Source: DATGKD01 sp035294855
GTDB lineage: Bacteria > Actinomycetota > Acidimicrobiia > Acidimicrobiales > UBA8190
Direction: 5' to 3'
Length of the DNA: 5,881 bases
NCBI GenBank assembly: GCA_035294855.1
Contig: DATGKD010000103.1
Location: forward strand, 1 to 5,881
The first letter of the stretch is position 1. Each line of letters starts with the position of its first letter. Both the position numbers and the translations under genes were made by a program. The notes below the pieces were generated by a model, which ran no database searches, was not told the DNA's origin, and saw nothing but the letters and a program-made list of their open reading frames with translations. Shown here piece by piece: positions 1-4,836 of the stretch.

Positions 1-1
1 T

Positions 2-283
2 GTGCCCGGTGACGCCCACGACCCGAATTCGTCGGGCGTGCCTGCGCCGGAGGTCCCGTCGCCGTGGGCGCAGCAGGCTCAGCCCATCTGGCAGCCCTCC
101 GCGCCAGGTGCTCGGCCCGCCAGAGGCCGGCGGCATGGCGCCAAACGCTCAGGGCGTGACATGGCACAGCGCCGAAGCGACGCGCTGGCGCGGGCGAAGG
201 AATCGTCGGAGCGAGCTCGTGTCGCGGCGATCCGCTGGAGCGAGAAGGCGGGACGCGCCGCGTCCTGGCTTCTCGGTCGTTGA
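2..283 (+). CDS. Hypothetical protein, probably the C-terminal part of a longer gene
   Basis: I do not recognise this protein. The frame opens at the window edge, where a GTG at position 2 could be a start but no upstream sequence is available to judge it, so the gene may well begin outside the window. The visible 93 residues have a Pro/Ala-rich, probably disordered first half (APEVPSPWAQQAQPIWQPS), then a basic stretch (RPARGRRHGAKRSGR). The Ala/Arg/Glu-rich tail ends in a possibly amphipathic helix (AIRWSEKAGRAASWLLGR). No membrane segment or catalytic motif is visible. G/C is favoured at third positions, which supports coding. It ends in TGA 30 bp before the convergent stop of the DivIVA-like gene. 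The overlapping frame 9-620 on the same strand is a poorer candidate because it runs deep into the DivIVA-like gene. No function is proposed. Confidence 0.45.
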   Translation: MPGDAHDPNSSGVPAPEVPSPWAQQAQPIWQPSAPGARPARGRRHGAKRSGRDMAQRRSDALARAKESSERARVAAIRWSEKAGRAASWLLGR

Positions 284-313
284 GGAACGGAAGGTCAGCC
301 GGGCCGAGGAACG

Positions 314-1075
314 TCAGGCCACGGGCCGCTCGGCCTTGTCCGGAGCGGCCGTGATCCCCCCGTTGCGCTGCGTCTCCTGGTGGCGTGCCATCTCGCCGGG
401 CTTGGCGGTCACGACCGCCGTGTCGGCGTTGGCCGCCTTCTGGTCGGGCCTCGCGGTGACCTCCGTAGCCGCCGCCGACGCCCCCACATCCGGTGCCCCG
501 GCGAGAAATGCCTGCAGGCGGGCCAGCTCGTCGAGTGTGTGCTGCTTCTTTTCGTCGAGTTGGCTGATCGTGTGCGTCAGCGCCTCGATCTCCTCGTGGG
601 CTTCCTTCCGGCGTCGCTGAGCATCGGCCTCGGCTCGCGCCAGGGCCGCGGACTTCGCCTGCTCCGCCTGGGCGAGCGCTTCCGCCTTCGCCCGTTCGGC
701 TTGGGCCAGCGCTTCGGCCTTCGCCTGTTCGATCTCGCGGGCCGACTCCTCGGCGCGCTCTCGCACCTGCTCGGCACGACGTTCGGCGAAGCGCATGGCC
801 TCGCCGGCGCGCTCCTCGGCCTCTTGCAAGAGCTTGGCGGCTTTGGCCTCGGCGCTCTGACGCGCCTCCTCCCCGGCCTCCATCGCCGTCCGCAGGATGT
901 CGTTCACCCGATCGCCCACCGAGGCGGCCGCGGCCTTGACCGCGTTGTCGGCGCGTGCCTCGGAGTCGAGCAACCATTCGTGCAGCCGAGCGACGTACTC
1001 GTCGACCGGTCCGCGGGCGTACCCCCGGAACACCACGTCGAACTTCTTGGGGCCCTCGGCCTCCGTCTTGCTCAT
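314..1075 (-). CDS. DivIVA-domain coiled-coil protein (Wag31/FilP-like)
   Basis: This is a 253-residue cytoplasmic coiled-coil protein. Residues 12-31 (FDVVFRGYARGPVDEYVARL) match the N-terminal DivIVA signature, a hydrophobic/Arg-Gly-Tyr segment followed by VDEY, which in known members binds curved membrane and starts the coiled coil. Residues about 35-190 are almost all Ala, Glu, Arg, Lys and Gln with heptad-like spacing. They include three near-identical 11-residue units at 118-150. The last 60 residues are low-complexity and probably disordered. Family members organise polar growth, septation or cytoskeleton-like filaments in Actinobacteria. Here this is probably an accessory paralogue, because the usual neighbours of the main wag31/divIVA gene (sepF, ylmH-type genes, ileS) are not seen. 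The ATG at 1075 was chosen over one at 1105 because AGGGAG lies 9 nt upstream and the extra ten residues do not look like the family. The specific role is unknown. Confidence 0.85.
   Translation of the reverse strand: MSKTEAEGPKKFDVVFRGYARGPVDEYVARLHEWLLDSEARADNAVKAAAASVGDRVNDILRTAMEAGEEARQSAEAKAAKLLQEAEERAGEAMRFAERRAEQVRERAEESAREIEQAKAEALAQAERAKAEALAQAEQAKSAALARAEADAQRRRKEAHEEIEALTHTISQLDEKKQHTLDELARLQAFLAGAPDVGASAAATEVTARPDQKAANADTAVVTAKPGEMARHQETQRNGGITAAPDKAERPVA
626..724 (-). repeat. Three tandem 33-bp units encoding 11-residue coiled-coil repeats
   Basis: Units at 724-692, 691-659 and 658-626 (minus strand) encode AKAEALAQAER, AKAEALAQAEQ and AKSAALARAEA. The first two differ by one residue, but their DNA differs at several synonymous positions, so the duplication is not very recent. 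An 11-residue (hendecad) period fits a coiled coil with a slight right-handed or straight twist, not the regular heptad. Copy number could vary between strains. Confidence 0.8.
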
Positions 1076-1084
1076 TGGGCGCGA

Positions 1085-1090
1085 CTCCCT
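1085..1090 (-). promoter_or_regulatory. Ribosome binding site that decides the DivIVA-like start
   Basis: Read on the minus strand the site is AGGGAG, followed by 9 nt and then ATG at 1075. This is a clear Shine-Dalgarno site at usual spacing, and it favours 1075 over the in-frame ATG at 1105. Confidence 0.7.
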
Positions 1091-1112
1091 GCTCTCTGGG
1101 TTCACAGCACCA

Positions 1113-1142
1113 CTTATCGTGACTGAATACCCTCAGAACCAA
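1113..1142 (-). promoter_or_regulatory. Possible housekeeping promoter for the DivIVA-like gene
   Basis: On the minus strand TTGGTT (1142-1137) and GATAAG (1118-1113) are separated by 18 bp. This is a partial match to a sigma-70-type -35/-10 pair (TTGACA/TATAAT) and predicts a leader of about 30 nt before the ATG at 1075. A GGGTAT at 1132-1127 lies between them, but it lacks a matching upstream GTTT-type element. The match is modest for GC-rich DNA. Confidence 0.35.
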
Positions 1143-1198
1143 GCCAACGGCGCGTCAACATCGGGCCAACCACAACGGCCGCCCACCGCTGTAGGAAC

Positions 1199-1326
1199 CG
1201 GGGACATCCCCGACAGACCGTTCCCGGGACACCTGTGACGTTCCGGAGACATGCCTGACACCTCCCGAGCGAGCCACCCGCCCCTCGACAAGGGGGTCGG
1301 GATGGCGAACCGAGGGTCCCCCTCGG
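1199..1326. other. Cluster of small inverted repeats upstream of the amine oxidase
   Basis: Within the 285-bp divergent region 1076-1360 there are three short perfect dyads. They are CGGGGA-CA-TCCCCG at 1199-1212, CCCCT-N5-AGGGG at 1281-1295, and CCGAGGG-TCC-CCCTCGG at 1310-1326. The last is a 7-bp stem ending 34 nt before the amine oxidase ATG. They could be operators or leader RNA hairpins, but GC-rich DNA makes short G/C dyads by chance. The rest of the region shows no gene that I can support. Confidence 0.3.
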
Positions 1327-1360
1327 CCTGAGGACCGCGTTGTCGGTACGGTGCGGCGAC

Positions 1361-2719
1361 ATGCCTGAAACGGTCGAGGCGGACGCCTGCGTGGTGGGGG
1401 CGGGTTTCGCCGGGCTCTCAGCCGCCCGGCGCCTACAGGCCGAGGGCAGGTCGGTCGTCGTCCTCGAAGCCCGCGACCGCGTCGGCGGGCGCGTGTGGAC
1501 CGAGCCGTTGCCCGACGGCACCCCGGTGGACCGGGGTGGCGCGTGGCTCGCCCCCGGCCATGACGCTGCCTTCGCGCTCGCTCGCGACGTCGGCGTCGGC
1601 ACCTACAAGACCTGGGTGCGCGGCCACCACCTGCTCGTCGGCGACGGGCGGGTGTCGCGCTATAAGGGACTGATCCCGAAGATCAGCCCGCTCGCGGTGA
1701 TCACGATCGCCTTGACGCAGGCGAGGGTCAACGCCATGGCCCGCCGAGTGCCGCTCGACGCGCCCTGGCTCGCCAACAAGGCCAAACAGTGGGACGCCCG
1801 CACGGTGGCGGACTGGCTCGCACGTGCCGGGATCCGGCGGGGCATCGGCCGCAATTTGTTCGACATGGCTGTGCGGGGGCTCCTCACCTCCGACCTCGCC
1901 GACACGTCGCTGCTTCACCTTCTCTTCCTGGTGCACGCGCACGGCAGCATCGAGACGCTGTTCTCCATCGAGAAGGGCGCCCAGGAGAACATGGTGGTCG
2001 GCGGGATGGGTTCGATCGCCCAGCGGGTCGCATCATCCATGGAGGATGCTGTCCACCTGGGGTCGCCGGTGCGCTCGATCACCGCGGCACAGGACCGTGT
2101 CGCAGTGCACGCCGACAACGTCGCGGTGACAGCTCGTCACATCGTGGTGACCGTGCCCCCCGCCCTTGCGGCCGAGATCTCCTTCGACCCGGCGCTCCCC
2201 GAGGACCGCGCCGCGCTGTACCAGACGGCGGTGGCGGGGCCTGAGACGAAAACGCTCGTCGTCTACGAGGAGCCGTTCTGGCGCGCCGACGGCTTCAGCG
2301 GCCAGAGCGCCGAGCCCGGGTCGGCGTCAGAAGTGACCCTGGACGCATCACCCGCCGCGGGCCGACCCGGCGTGATCGCCTCGTTCACGTTCGGCCCGGT
2401 GGCGGGGCAACTAGCCAAGCTCGACCCCGCTGATCGCCGGCGCACGGTGCTGGCGGCGTTGGCGAGGCGGTTCGGGACACGAGCGGGCTCCCCTGTCGAG
2501 TTCGTCGAGACCCAGTGGTGGTCGGAGCCCTGGACACGCGGCTGCTCGATGGCCCACTTCGCACCGGGCGTGCTCACCCGCTACGGGCATCTGCTGCGCG
2601 AGCCGTTCGGGCGCGTGCACTGGGCCGGGACCGAGACCGCCACGACCTCACATGGAGCCATCGACGGCGCCATCCGCTCGGGTGAACGGGCGGCGGCCGA
2701 GATCCTCCAGCGGAGCTGA
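1361..2719 (+). CDS. Flavin monoamine oxidase family protein (FAD-dependent amine oxidase)
   Basis: This 452-residue protein is full length for the MAO family, whose members oxidise amines to imines with O2 and FAD and release H2O2. The FAD Rossmann motif VVGAGFAGLSAARRL is at 11-25 (Gly13, Gly15, Gly18), Glu36 sits at the ribose-binding position, and RVGGRVW follows at 40-46. EKGAQENMVVGG is at 204-215. Lys297 (PETKTLVVY, then EPFWR) matches the MAO lysine near flavin N5. At the C-terminus WAGTETATT (421-429) and GERAAAEIL form the second FAD site. Cys395 in WTRGCS aligns with the cysteine that carries covalent FAD in human MAOs, so FAD may be covalently bound. The two cage tyrosines of MAO appear replaced by Ser396 and Ala433, so ordinary aryl or alkyl amines may not be the substrate. 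No signal peptide or membrane tail is seen, so it is probably cytoplasmic. ATG 1361 was chosen because it precedes the Rossmann fold directly; a TTG at 1340 would add 7 residues. No clear Shine-Dalgarno is present, so a leaderless or weakly initiated message is possible. Confidence 0.94.
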   Translation: MPETVEADACVVGAGFAGLSAARRLQAEGRSVVVLEARDRVGGRVWTEPLPDGTPVDRGGAWLAPGHDAAFALARDVGVGTYKTWVRGHHLLVGDGRVSRYKGLIPKISPLAVITIALTQARVNAMARRVPLDAPWLANKAKQWDARTVADWLARAGIRRGIGRNLFDMAVRGLLTSDLADTSLLHLLFLVHAHGSIETLFSIEKGAQENMVVGGMGSIAQRVASSMEDAVHLGSPVRSITAAQDRVAVHADNVAVTARHIVVTVPPALAAEISFDPALPEDRAALYQTAVAGPETKTLVVYEEPFWRADGFSGQSAEPGSASEVTLDASPAAGRPGVIASFTFGPVAGQLAKLDPADRRRTVLAALARRFGTRAGSPVEFVETQWWSEPWTRGCSMAHFAPGVLTRYGHLLREPFGRVHWAGTETATTSHGAIDGAIRSGERAAAEILQRS

Positions 2720-2722
2720 TCC

Positions 2723-2748
2723 CGCGATGGCCGGCGGACCGGCCCGCG
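2723..2748. terminator. GC-rich hairpin between convergent genes, probable bidirectional terminator
   Basis: The 40-bp gap between the stops of the amine oxidase and the kinase holds GGCCGG-CGGA-CCGGCC (2729-2744), a perfect 6-bp stem with a tetraloop. Flanking CGCG on both sides (2723-2726 and 2745-2748) can extend it to 10 bp around a 2-nt AT bulge. There is no T-tract on either side, as is common for actinobacterial terminators. Its place between two convergent stops supports the call. Confidence 0.6.
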
Positions 2749-2759
2749 TGCGTCACGCG

Positions 2760-3338
2760 TCATCGAGAAGCCGGGCGCGCCGTGTCAAGAAATCGCCGGG
2801 CTTCACCGGCGCGCCGCAGGCGGACGAACGTCAGGTGACGCCACGCGGGATCGACCATGGCCGTTTCATAGCGGCGCCGGTACTCGGTGCGCCTCGTCCA
2901 CGACCAGGCGATGATCGAACGGTAGGGGTCGAGCGACCAGAGGTTCGAGAAGGGCTCGCGGTTGCCGTTCCAGAGTTCTTGGCGGGTCACGGTCCGGCGC
3001 AAGGTGCGCCGCACGACCCGGGCCATGACGAGCGCCTGGGGCGGGTCGACCCACACCACGGTGTCGGCCCGTTCCCAGACCAGGTCGCGTACCACCGAGT
3101 AGTTCCCGTCGACGACCCACGCCGCGCCGGCAGCGAACTCCCGCACCACCGCCCGGAACTGCTCCACGGGGAGTTCGCCCCAGTCCGGAAGGTGGAACAC
3201 CGCATCGAGCTCGAGGAAAGGCACACCGAGCGCGGCGGCCAACATGCGCGCGAGACGCGTCTTTCCCGATCCCGAATTGCCGACGACCGAGACGCGCCCG
3301 AGAGGAGCGGCCTCGACCGGGGCGCCGGCGATCGTCAC
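2760..3338 (-). CDS. P-loop NTPase, adenylate-kinase-like (FlaR / topology-modulation type)
   Basis: This is a 192-residue soluble protein with the fold of small nucleoside or adenylate kinases. The Walker A loop GNSGSGKT is at 20-27. LELDAVFHLPDW (42-53) is the family's conserved Asp plus aromatic segment. WVVDGNYS (74-81) matches the typical W-x-x-D-G-N-Y-S motif, and ADTVVWVDPP (91-100) is a buried strand with an acidic residue. The Arg-rich segment after it (RRTLRRTVTRQELWNGNRE, 110-128) resembles the lid, with the conserved R-x-E-L-W-x-G-N-R-E pattern. Such proteins are annotated as AAA-family ATPases or topology-modulation (FlaR-like) proteins; the true substrate is not known. The GTG at 3338 was chosen because GAAGGAAGG lies just upstream. 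A GTG at 3356 would add six residues. It lies 50 bp after the stop of the SnoaL-like gene on the same strand, so the two are probably one transcript. Confidence 0.88.
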   Translation of the reverse strand: MTIAGAPVEAAPLGRVSVVGNSGSGKTRLARMLAAALGVPFLELDAVFHLPDWGELPVEQFRAVVREFAAGAAWVVDGNYSVVRDLVWERADTVVWVDPPQALVMARVVRRTLRRTVTRQELWNGNREPFSNLWSLDPYRSIIAWSWTRRTEYRRRYETAMVDPAWRHLTFVRLRRAGEARRFLDTARPASR

Positions 3339-3388
3339 GCGCCCTTCCTTCGACACGTCGCTCGGACTGGTGCGGTACCGACGGGAGG

Positions 3389-3904
3389 TCAGGCGTAGAT
3401 CTCGGTCCAGCCTTCGGCCACCGGCGCCATCACCACCGTGGTGAGCTTCATCGACTGGTGGAGCCACACGCCGTCGACGTTGCAATATTCGTCGTCCTCG
3501 TAGCCGGACATCCAATAGGACATGCCGGCAGCACGGCACGGCGACAGCAGGTCCCACTTTCCCGTCGCCGTGTCCCCCTCGACCCTGATGCGGGGATTCA
3601 CGAAGATGTGCCTCGAGAAGTCGAGCGTGGGCGTACGCAACCGCTCGGCGATCGCCCCCCTGCCGGCCACCCGACCGAGGGCCGGGCCGCCGTCCCATAC
3701 ACCGTCGACGGTGAACAGCTCGGCGATCTGCCGGGCCACCTCCTCGAGGGACCCGGCCGAGATCACCTGTCCCCGGCAGAACCGCCGGTCGACCAAGTCG
3801 GCGTAGCGGGCTTTCAAGTCCTGGATGGCGAGGACGCCTTCGCACGTGGCGACTCGCCGGGTGATCGCCTCGAGCTCGTCGTGAAGTCGTTCGACGGTAA
3901 CCAT
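3389..3904 (-). CDS. NTF2/SnoaL-like domain protein (SnoaL_4 type)
   Basis: This 171-residue soluble protein is close to the usual length of single-domain SnoaL-like proteins. These form a cone-shaped alpha+beta barrel with a pocket and include isomerases, dehydratases, dehydrochlorinases and ring-hydroxylase small subunits. The N-terminal helix motif IQDLKARYADLVD (27-39) is typical, and LFTVDGVWDGG (63-73), GRGAIAERLR (81-90), RHIFVNPRIRVEGDTATGKW (98-117) and VWLHQSMKLTTVV (146-158) follow in family order. Asp39 and His99 lie where the Asp/His pair acts in LinA or scytalone dehydratase relatives, so catalysis is possible but inferred. The start at 3904 is fixed by GGGAGGTGAT just upstream; the frame extends further upstream but without family similarity. 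It is first in a likely two-gene unit with the kinase. Residues about 40-58 include a longer-than-usual loop before the LF-x-x-DG-V-W strand. The substrate is unknown. Confidence 0.88.
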   Translation of the reverse strand: MVTVERLHDELEAITRRVATCEGVLAIQDLKARYADLVDRRFCRGQVISAGSLEEVARQIAELFTVDGVWDGGPALGRVAGRGAIAERLRTPTLDFSRHIFVNPRIRVEGDTATGKWDLLSPCRAAGMSYWMSGYEDDEYCNVDGVWLHQSMKLTTVVMAPVAEGWTEIYA

Positions 3905-3910
3905 GGCGGC

Positions 3911-3920
3911 ATCACCTCCC
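3911..3920 (-). promoter_or_regulatory. Strong ribosome binding site of the SnoaL-like gene
   Basis: Read on the minus strand this is GGGAGGTGAT, nearly fully complementary to the 16S rRNA 3' end and the best such site in the window. The GGAGG core is 10 nt from the ATG at 3904. It fixes that start and suggests efficient translation. Confidence 0.8.
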
Positions 3921-3936
3921 TTCTCGTCGCGGTCGG

Positions 3937-3950
3937 CGCCATTATTGGCG
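3937..3950. repeat. Short dyad in the leader of the SnoaL-like gene
   Basis: CGCCA-TTAT-TGGCG is a perfect 5-bp inverted repeat with an AT-rich centre, 17 bp upstream of the ribosome binding site. AATAAT within it on the minus strand could also be read as a -10 box, but no good -35 lies 16-18 bp away. It could be an operator overlapping the start region. Support is weak. Confidence 0.3.
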
Positions 3951-3999
3951 ACACGTTGCGCGCGCTGAGAGTGGCGCATGGGGGCGCGGCGGGACGAAA

Positions 4000-4014
4000 G
4001 CACGTGCATCGTGC
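4000..4014. repeat. Short dyad GCACG-N5-CGTGC in the divergent region
   Basis: This is a perfect 5-bp inverted repeat around TGCAT, in the middle of the region between the SnoaL-like gene and the response regulator gene. The size and spacing would suit a dimeric helix-turn-helix regulator, but no regulator gene of that kind is in the window. Confidence 0.3.
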
Positions 4015-4081
4015 AATGGTCGGCGTTCGTACAAGGGACTTGACGTCGAACTACTGGGAACGACCGGCGTTCGCCGAGGTC

Positions 4082-4101
4082 AGGTGGGAACACCTAGGTG
4101 T
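4082..4101. promoter_or_regulatory. Candidate operator: alternating AGGTG/CACCT half-sites with a 12-bp palindrome
   Basis: Three half-sites alternate: AGGTG (4082-4086), CACCT (4091-4095) and AGGTG (4096-4100). The last two make the perfect palindrome ACACCTAGGTGT (4090-4101). The first two make a dyad with a GGAA spacer. The palindrome is centred about 50 bp upstream of the predicted transcription start of the response regulator gene, a normal place for a regulator to bind. The regulator is not identifiable. Confidence 0.45.
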
Positions 4102-4110
4102 GAACCGCCG

Positions 4111-4140
4111 TTCCGTTTCGAGTGCGCAGGCGCGTATCGT
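4111..4140 (+). promoter_or_regulatory. Probable leaderless promoter of the response regulator gene
   Basis: TTCCGT (4111-4116) and TATCGT (4135-4140) are 18 bp apart. The -10 box ends 5 nt before the ATG at 4146, so transcription would start at or within a base or two of that codon. No Shine-Dalgarno is seen before the ATG. Leaderless messages of this layout are common in Actinobacteria. The -10 match is better than the -35 match. Confidence 0.5.
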
Positions 4141-4145
4141 CAAGC

Positions 4146-4550
4146 ATGGTGAGCGGCACCCGCGACGACACGCGCGGGGAAGGTCACGGAGCTGTCGACG
4201 TCCTCGTGGTGGACGACGACGAAGACGTGCGAGCCTCGACGGGCGAGATCATCTCCTCAGGCGGCTACACGGTGGCCGAAGCTGCCGACGGCCTCGAGGC
4301 GCTCGAACTGCTCGGGCACCTGGACGTAGGCATCATCGTCCTGGACATCCAGATGCCGAGACTCGGCGGATTCGCCCTTCTCGCCCGGCTCGACCATCCG
4401 CCGCCCACCGTCATCCTGTCGGCCTTCGGCCTGGACGAAGCAGGCGACGAAGAGACGAAGGCCCTCGTTCATCTCCAGAAGCCGACGACGCCGGAGGAGC
4501 TGCTCCTCACGATCGCCGGCGCCATCGGGCTTCCGGGCGACAGCGCGTAG
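4146..4550 (+). CDS. Single-domain response regulator (CheY-like receiver only)
   Basis: This 134-residue protein is one receiver domain after a 16-residue charged N-terminal tail. The acidic pocket is VDVLVVDDDED (Asp23, Asp24), the phosphoacceptor is Asp67 in VLDIQMPRLGG, the switch Ser is Ser92 in VILSAF, and Lys112 is in LQKP. The complete set of catalytic residues means it should accept phosphate from a histidine kinase. There is no DNA-binding or enzymatic output domain and no kinase next to it, so it is an orphan, acting through protein contact or phosphorelay. The CheY Tyr106 position appears to be His109. ATG 4146 was chosen because a -10-like TATCGT lies 5 nt upstream. A GTG at 4122 would add eight residues (first residues MRRRVSSS) and would lie inside the proposed promoter; a GTG at 4149 is also possible. 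It converges on the remains of a small gene within about 20 bp. The regulated process is not evident. Confidence 0.92.
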   Translation: MVSGTRDDTRGEGHGAVDVLVVDDDEDVRASTGEIISSGGYTVAEAADGLEALELLGHLDVGIIVLDIQMPRLGGFALLARLDHPPPTVILSAFGLDEAGDEETKALVHLQKPTTPEELLLTIAGAIGLPGDSA

Positions 4551-4565
4551 CGGCGCCGCAGGCGC

Positions 4566-4777
4566 GAGCTGGAGCAGGGCCTTCCCGAGCTCCGCACCCT
4601 TGCGGGTGTCCGCCTGGGCTTTGCGGAACAGCTCCACGGCTTCGCGGCCGTGTGGCGCTCCGCTCGTGGATCTACGTCGCGAGACGCGGTGCGGTGCTGA
4701 GACACGACTCCGCGAAACCCGACCACGTTGTCGTCCTTGTCCTGGATGCCGGTCACGTGGCCGGTCTCTTGGCTCAT
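4566..4777 (-). pseudogene. Broken small gene of an unnamed actinobacterial family (HVTG...RKGAE type)
   Basis: Pieces of one small protein lie in three reading frames. From ATG 4777 the first frame gives MSQETGHVTGIQDKDDNVVG. At the TTT at 4717-4715 a one-base shift is needed to continue as FAESCLSTAPRLAT. An in-frame TAG follows at 4674-4672, where related proteins have Tyr, then IH. Another one-base shift near 4664 gives AER. A two-base shift at about 4654-4650 (CACAC) then gives HGREAVELFRKAQADTRKG and AELGKALL. Joined, this makes about 70 residues, the size of an uncharacterised family I remember from Actinobacteria with the pattern HVTGTKDK-YN-IWF, CLSNALRLETYI-DAER and FRKAQ--SRKGAE-GK-LL. 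The original stop cannot be placed, so the 3' boundary is approximate. The start is 59 bp after the stop of the PfpI gene on the same strand. Sequencing or assembly error is the main alternative, but all neighbouring frames are intact. Confidence 0.8.
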
Positions 4778-4836
4778 CGCTGCCGTCCGTCGTTTCTTCT
4801 TTGCTTGGGGCGGCCGTGACTGGGCCAAGGCATCCG

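Noticed and set aside
324..350. Inverted repeat GGCCGCTC-N12-GAGCGGCC as a terminator for the converging genes
   Set aside because: It lies inside the coding end of the DivIVA-like gene, has a 12-nt loop and no T-tract. It may be only a product of GC-rich codons.
380..1126. A 248-codon plus-strand frame with a Leu/Gly-rich product
   Set aside because: It is antisense to the DivIVA-like gene. The Leu/Gly/Arg pattern is the mirror of Ala/Glu/Lys coiled-coil codons, not a membrane protein.
1127..1132. GGGTAT on the minus strand as a stress-sigma -10 box for the DivIVA-like gene
   Set aside because: No GTTT-like element is found 14-17 bp upstream.
1114..1602. A 162-codon minus-strand frame across the intergenic region and the amine oxidase start
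   Set aside because: It overlaps the clear FAD-binding region on the other strand, and its Ser/Arg/Pro-rich composition matches no known fold.
4039..4044. TTGACG on the plus strand as a -35 box for the response regulator gene
   Set aside because: No -10-like hexamer is found 16-19 bp downstream.
4550..4559. Palindrome GCGGCGCCGC at the response regulator stop as a terminator
   Set aside because: Only about three base pairs could form around a usable loop, and G/C-only palindromes of this size are expected in such DNA.
3458..4819. A 453-codon plus-strand open frame, the longest after the amine oxidase
   Set aside because: It runs antisense to the SnoaL-like gene and then out of frame through the response regulator and the broken gene. 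It has Arg/Pro/His-rich shadow composition and no family motifs.
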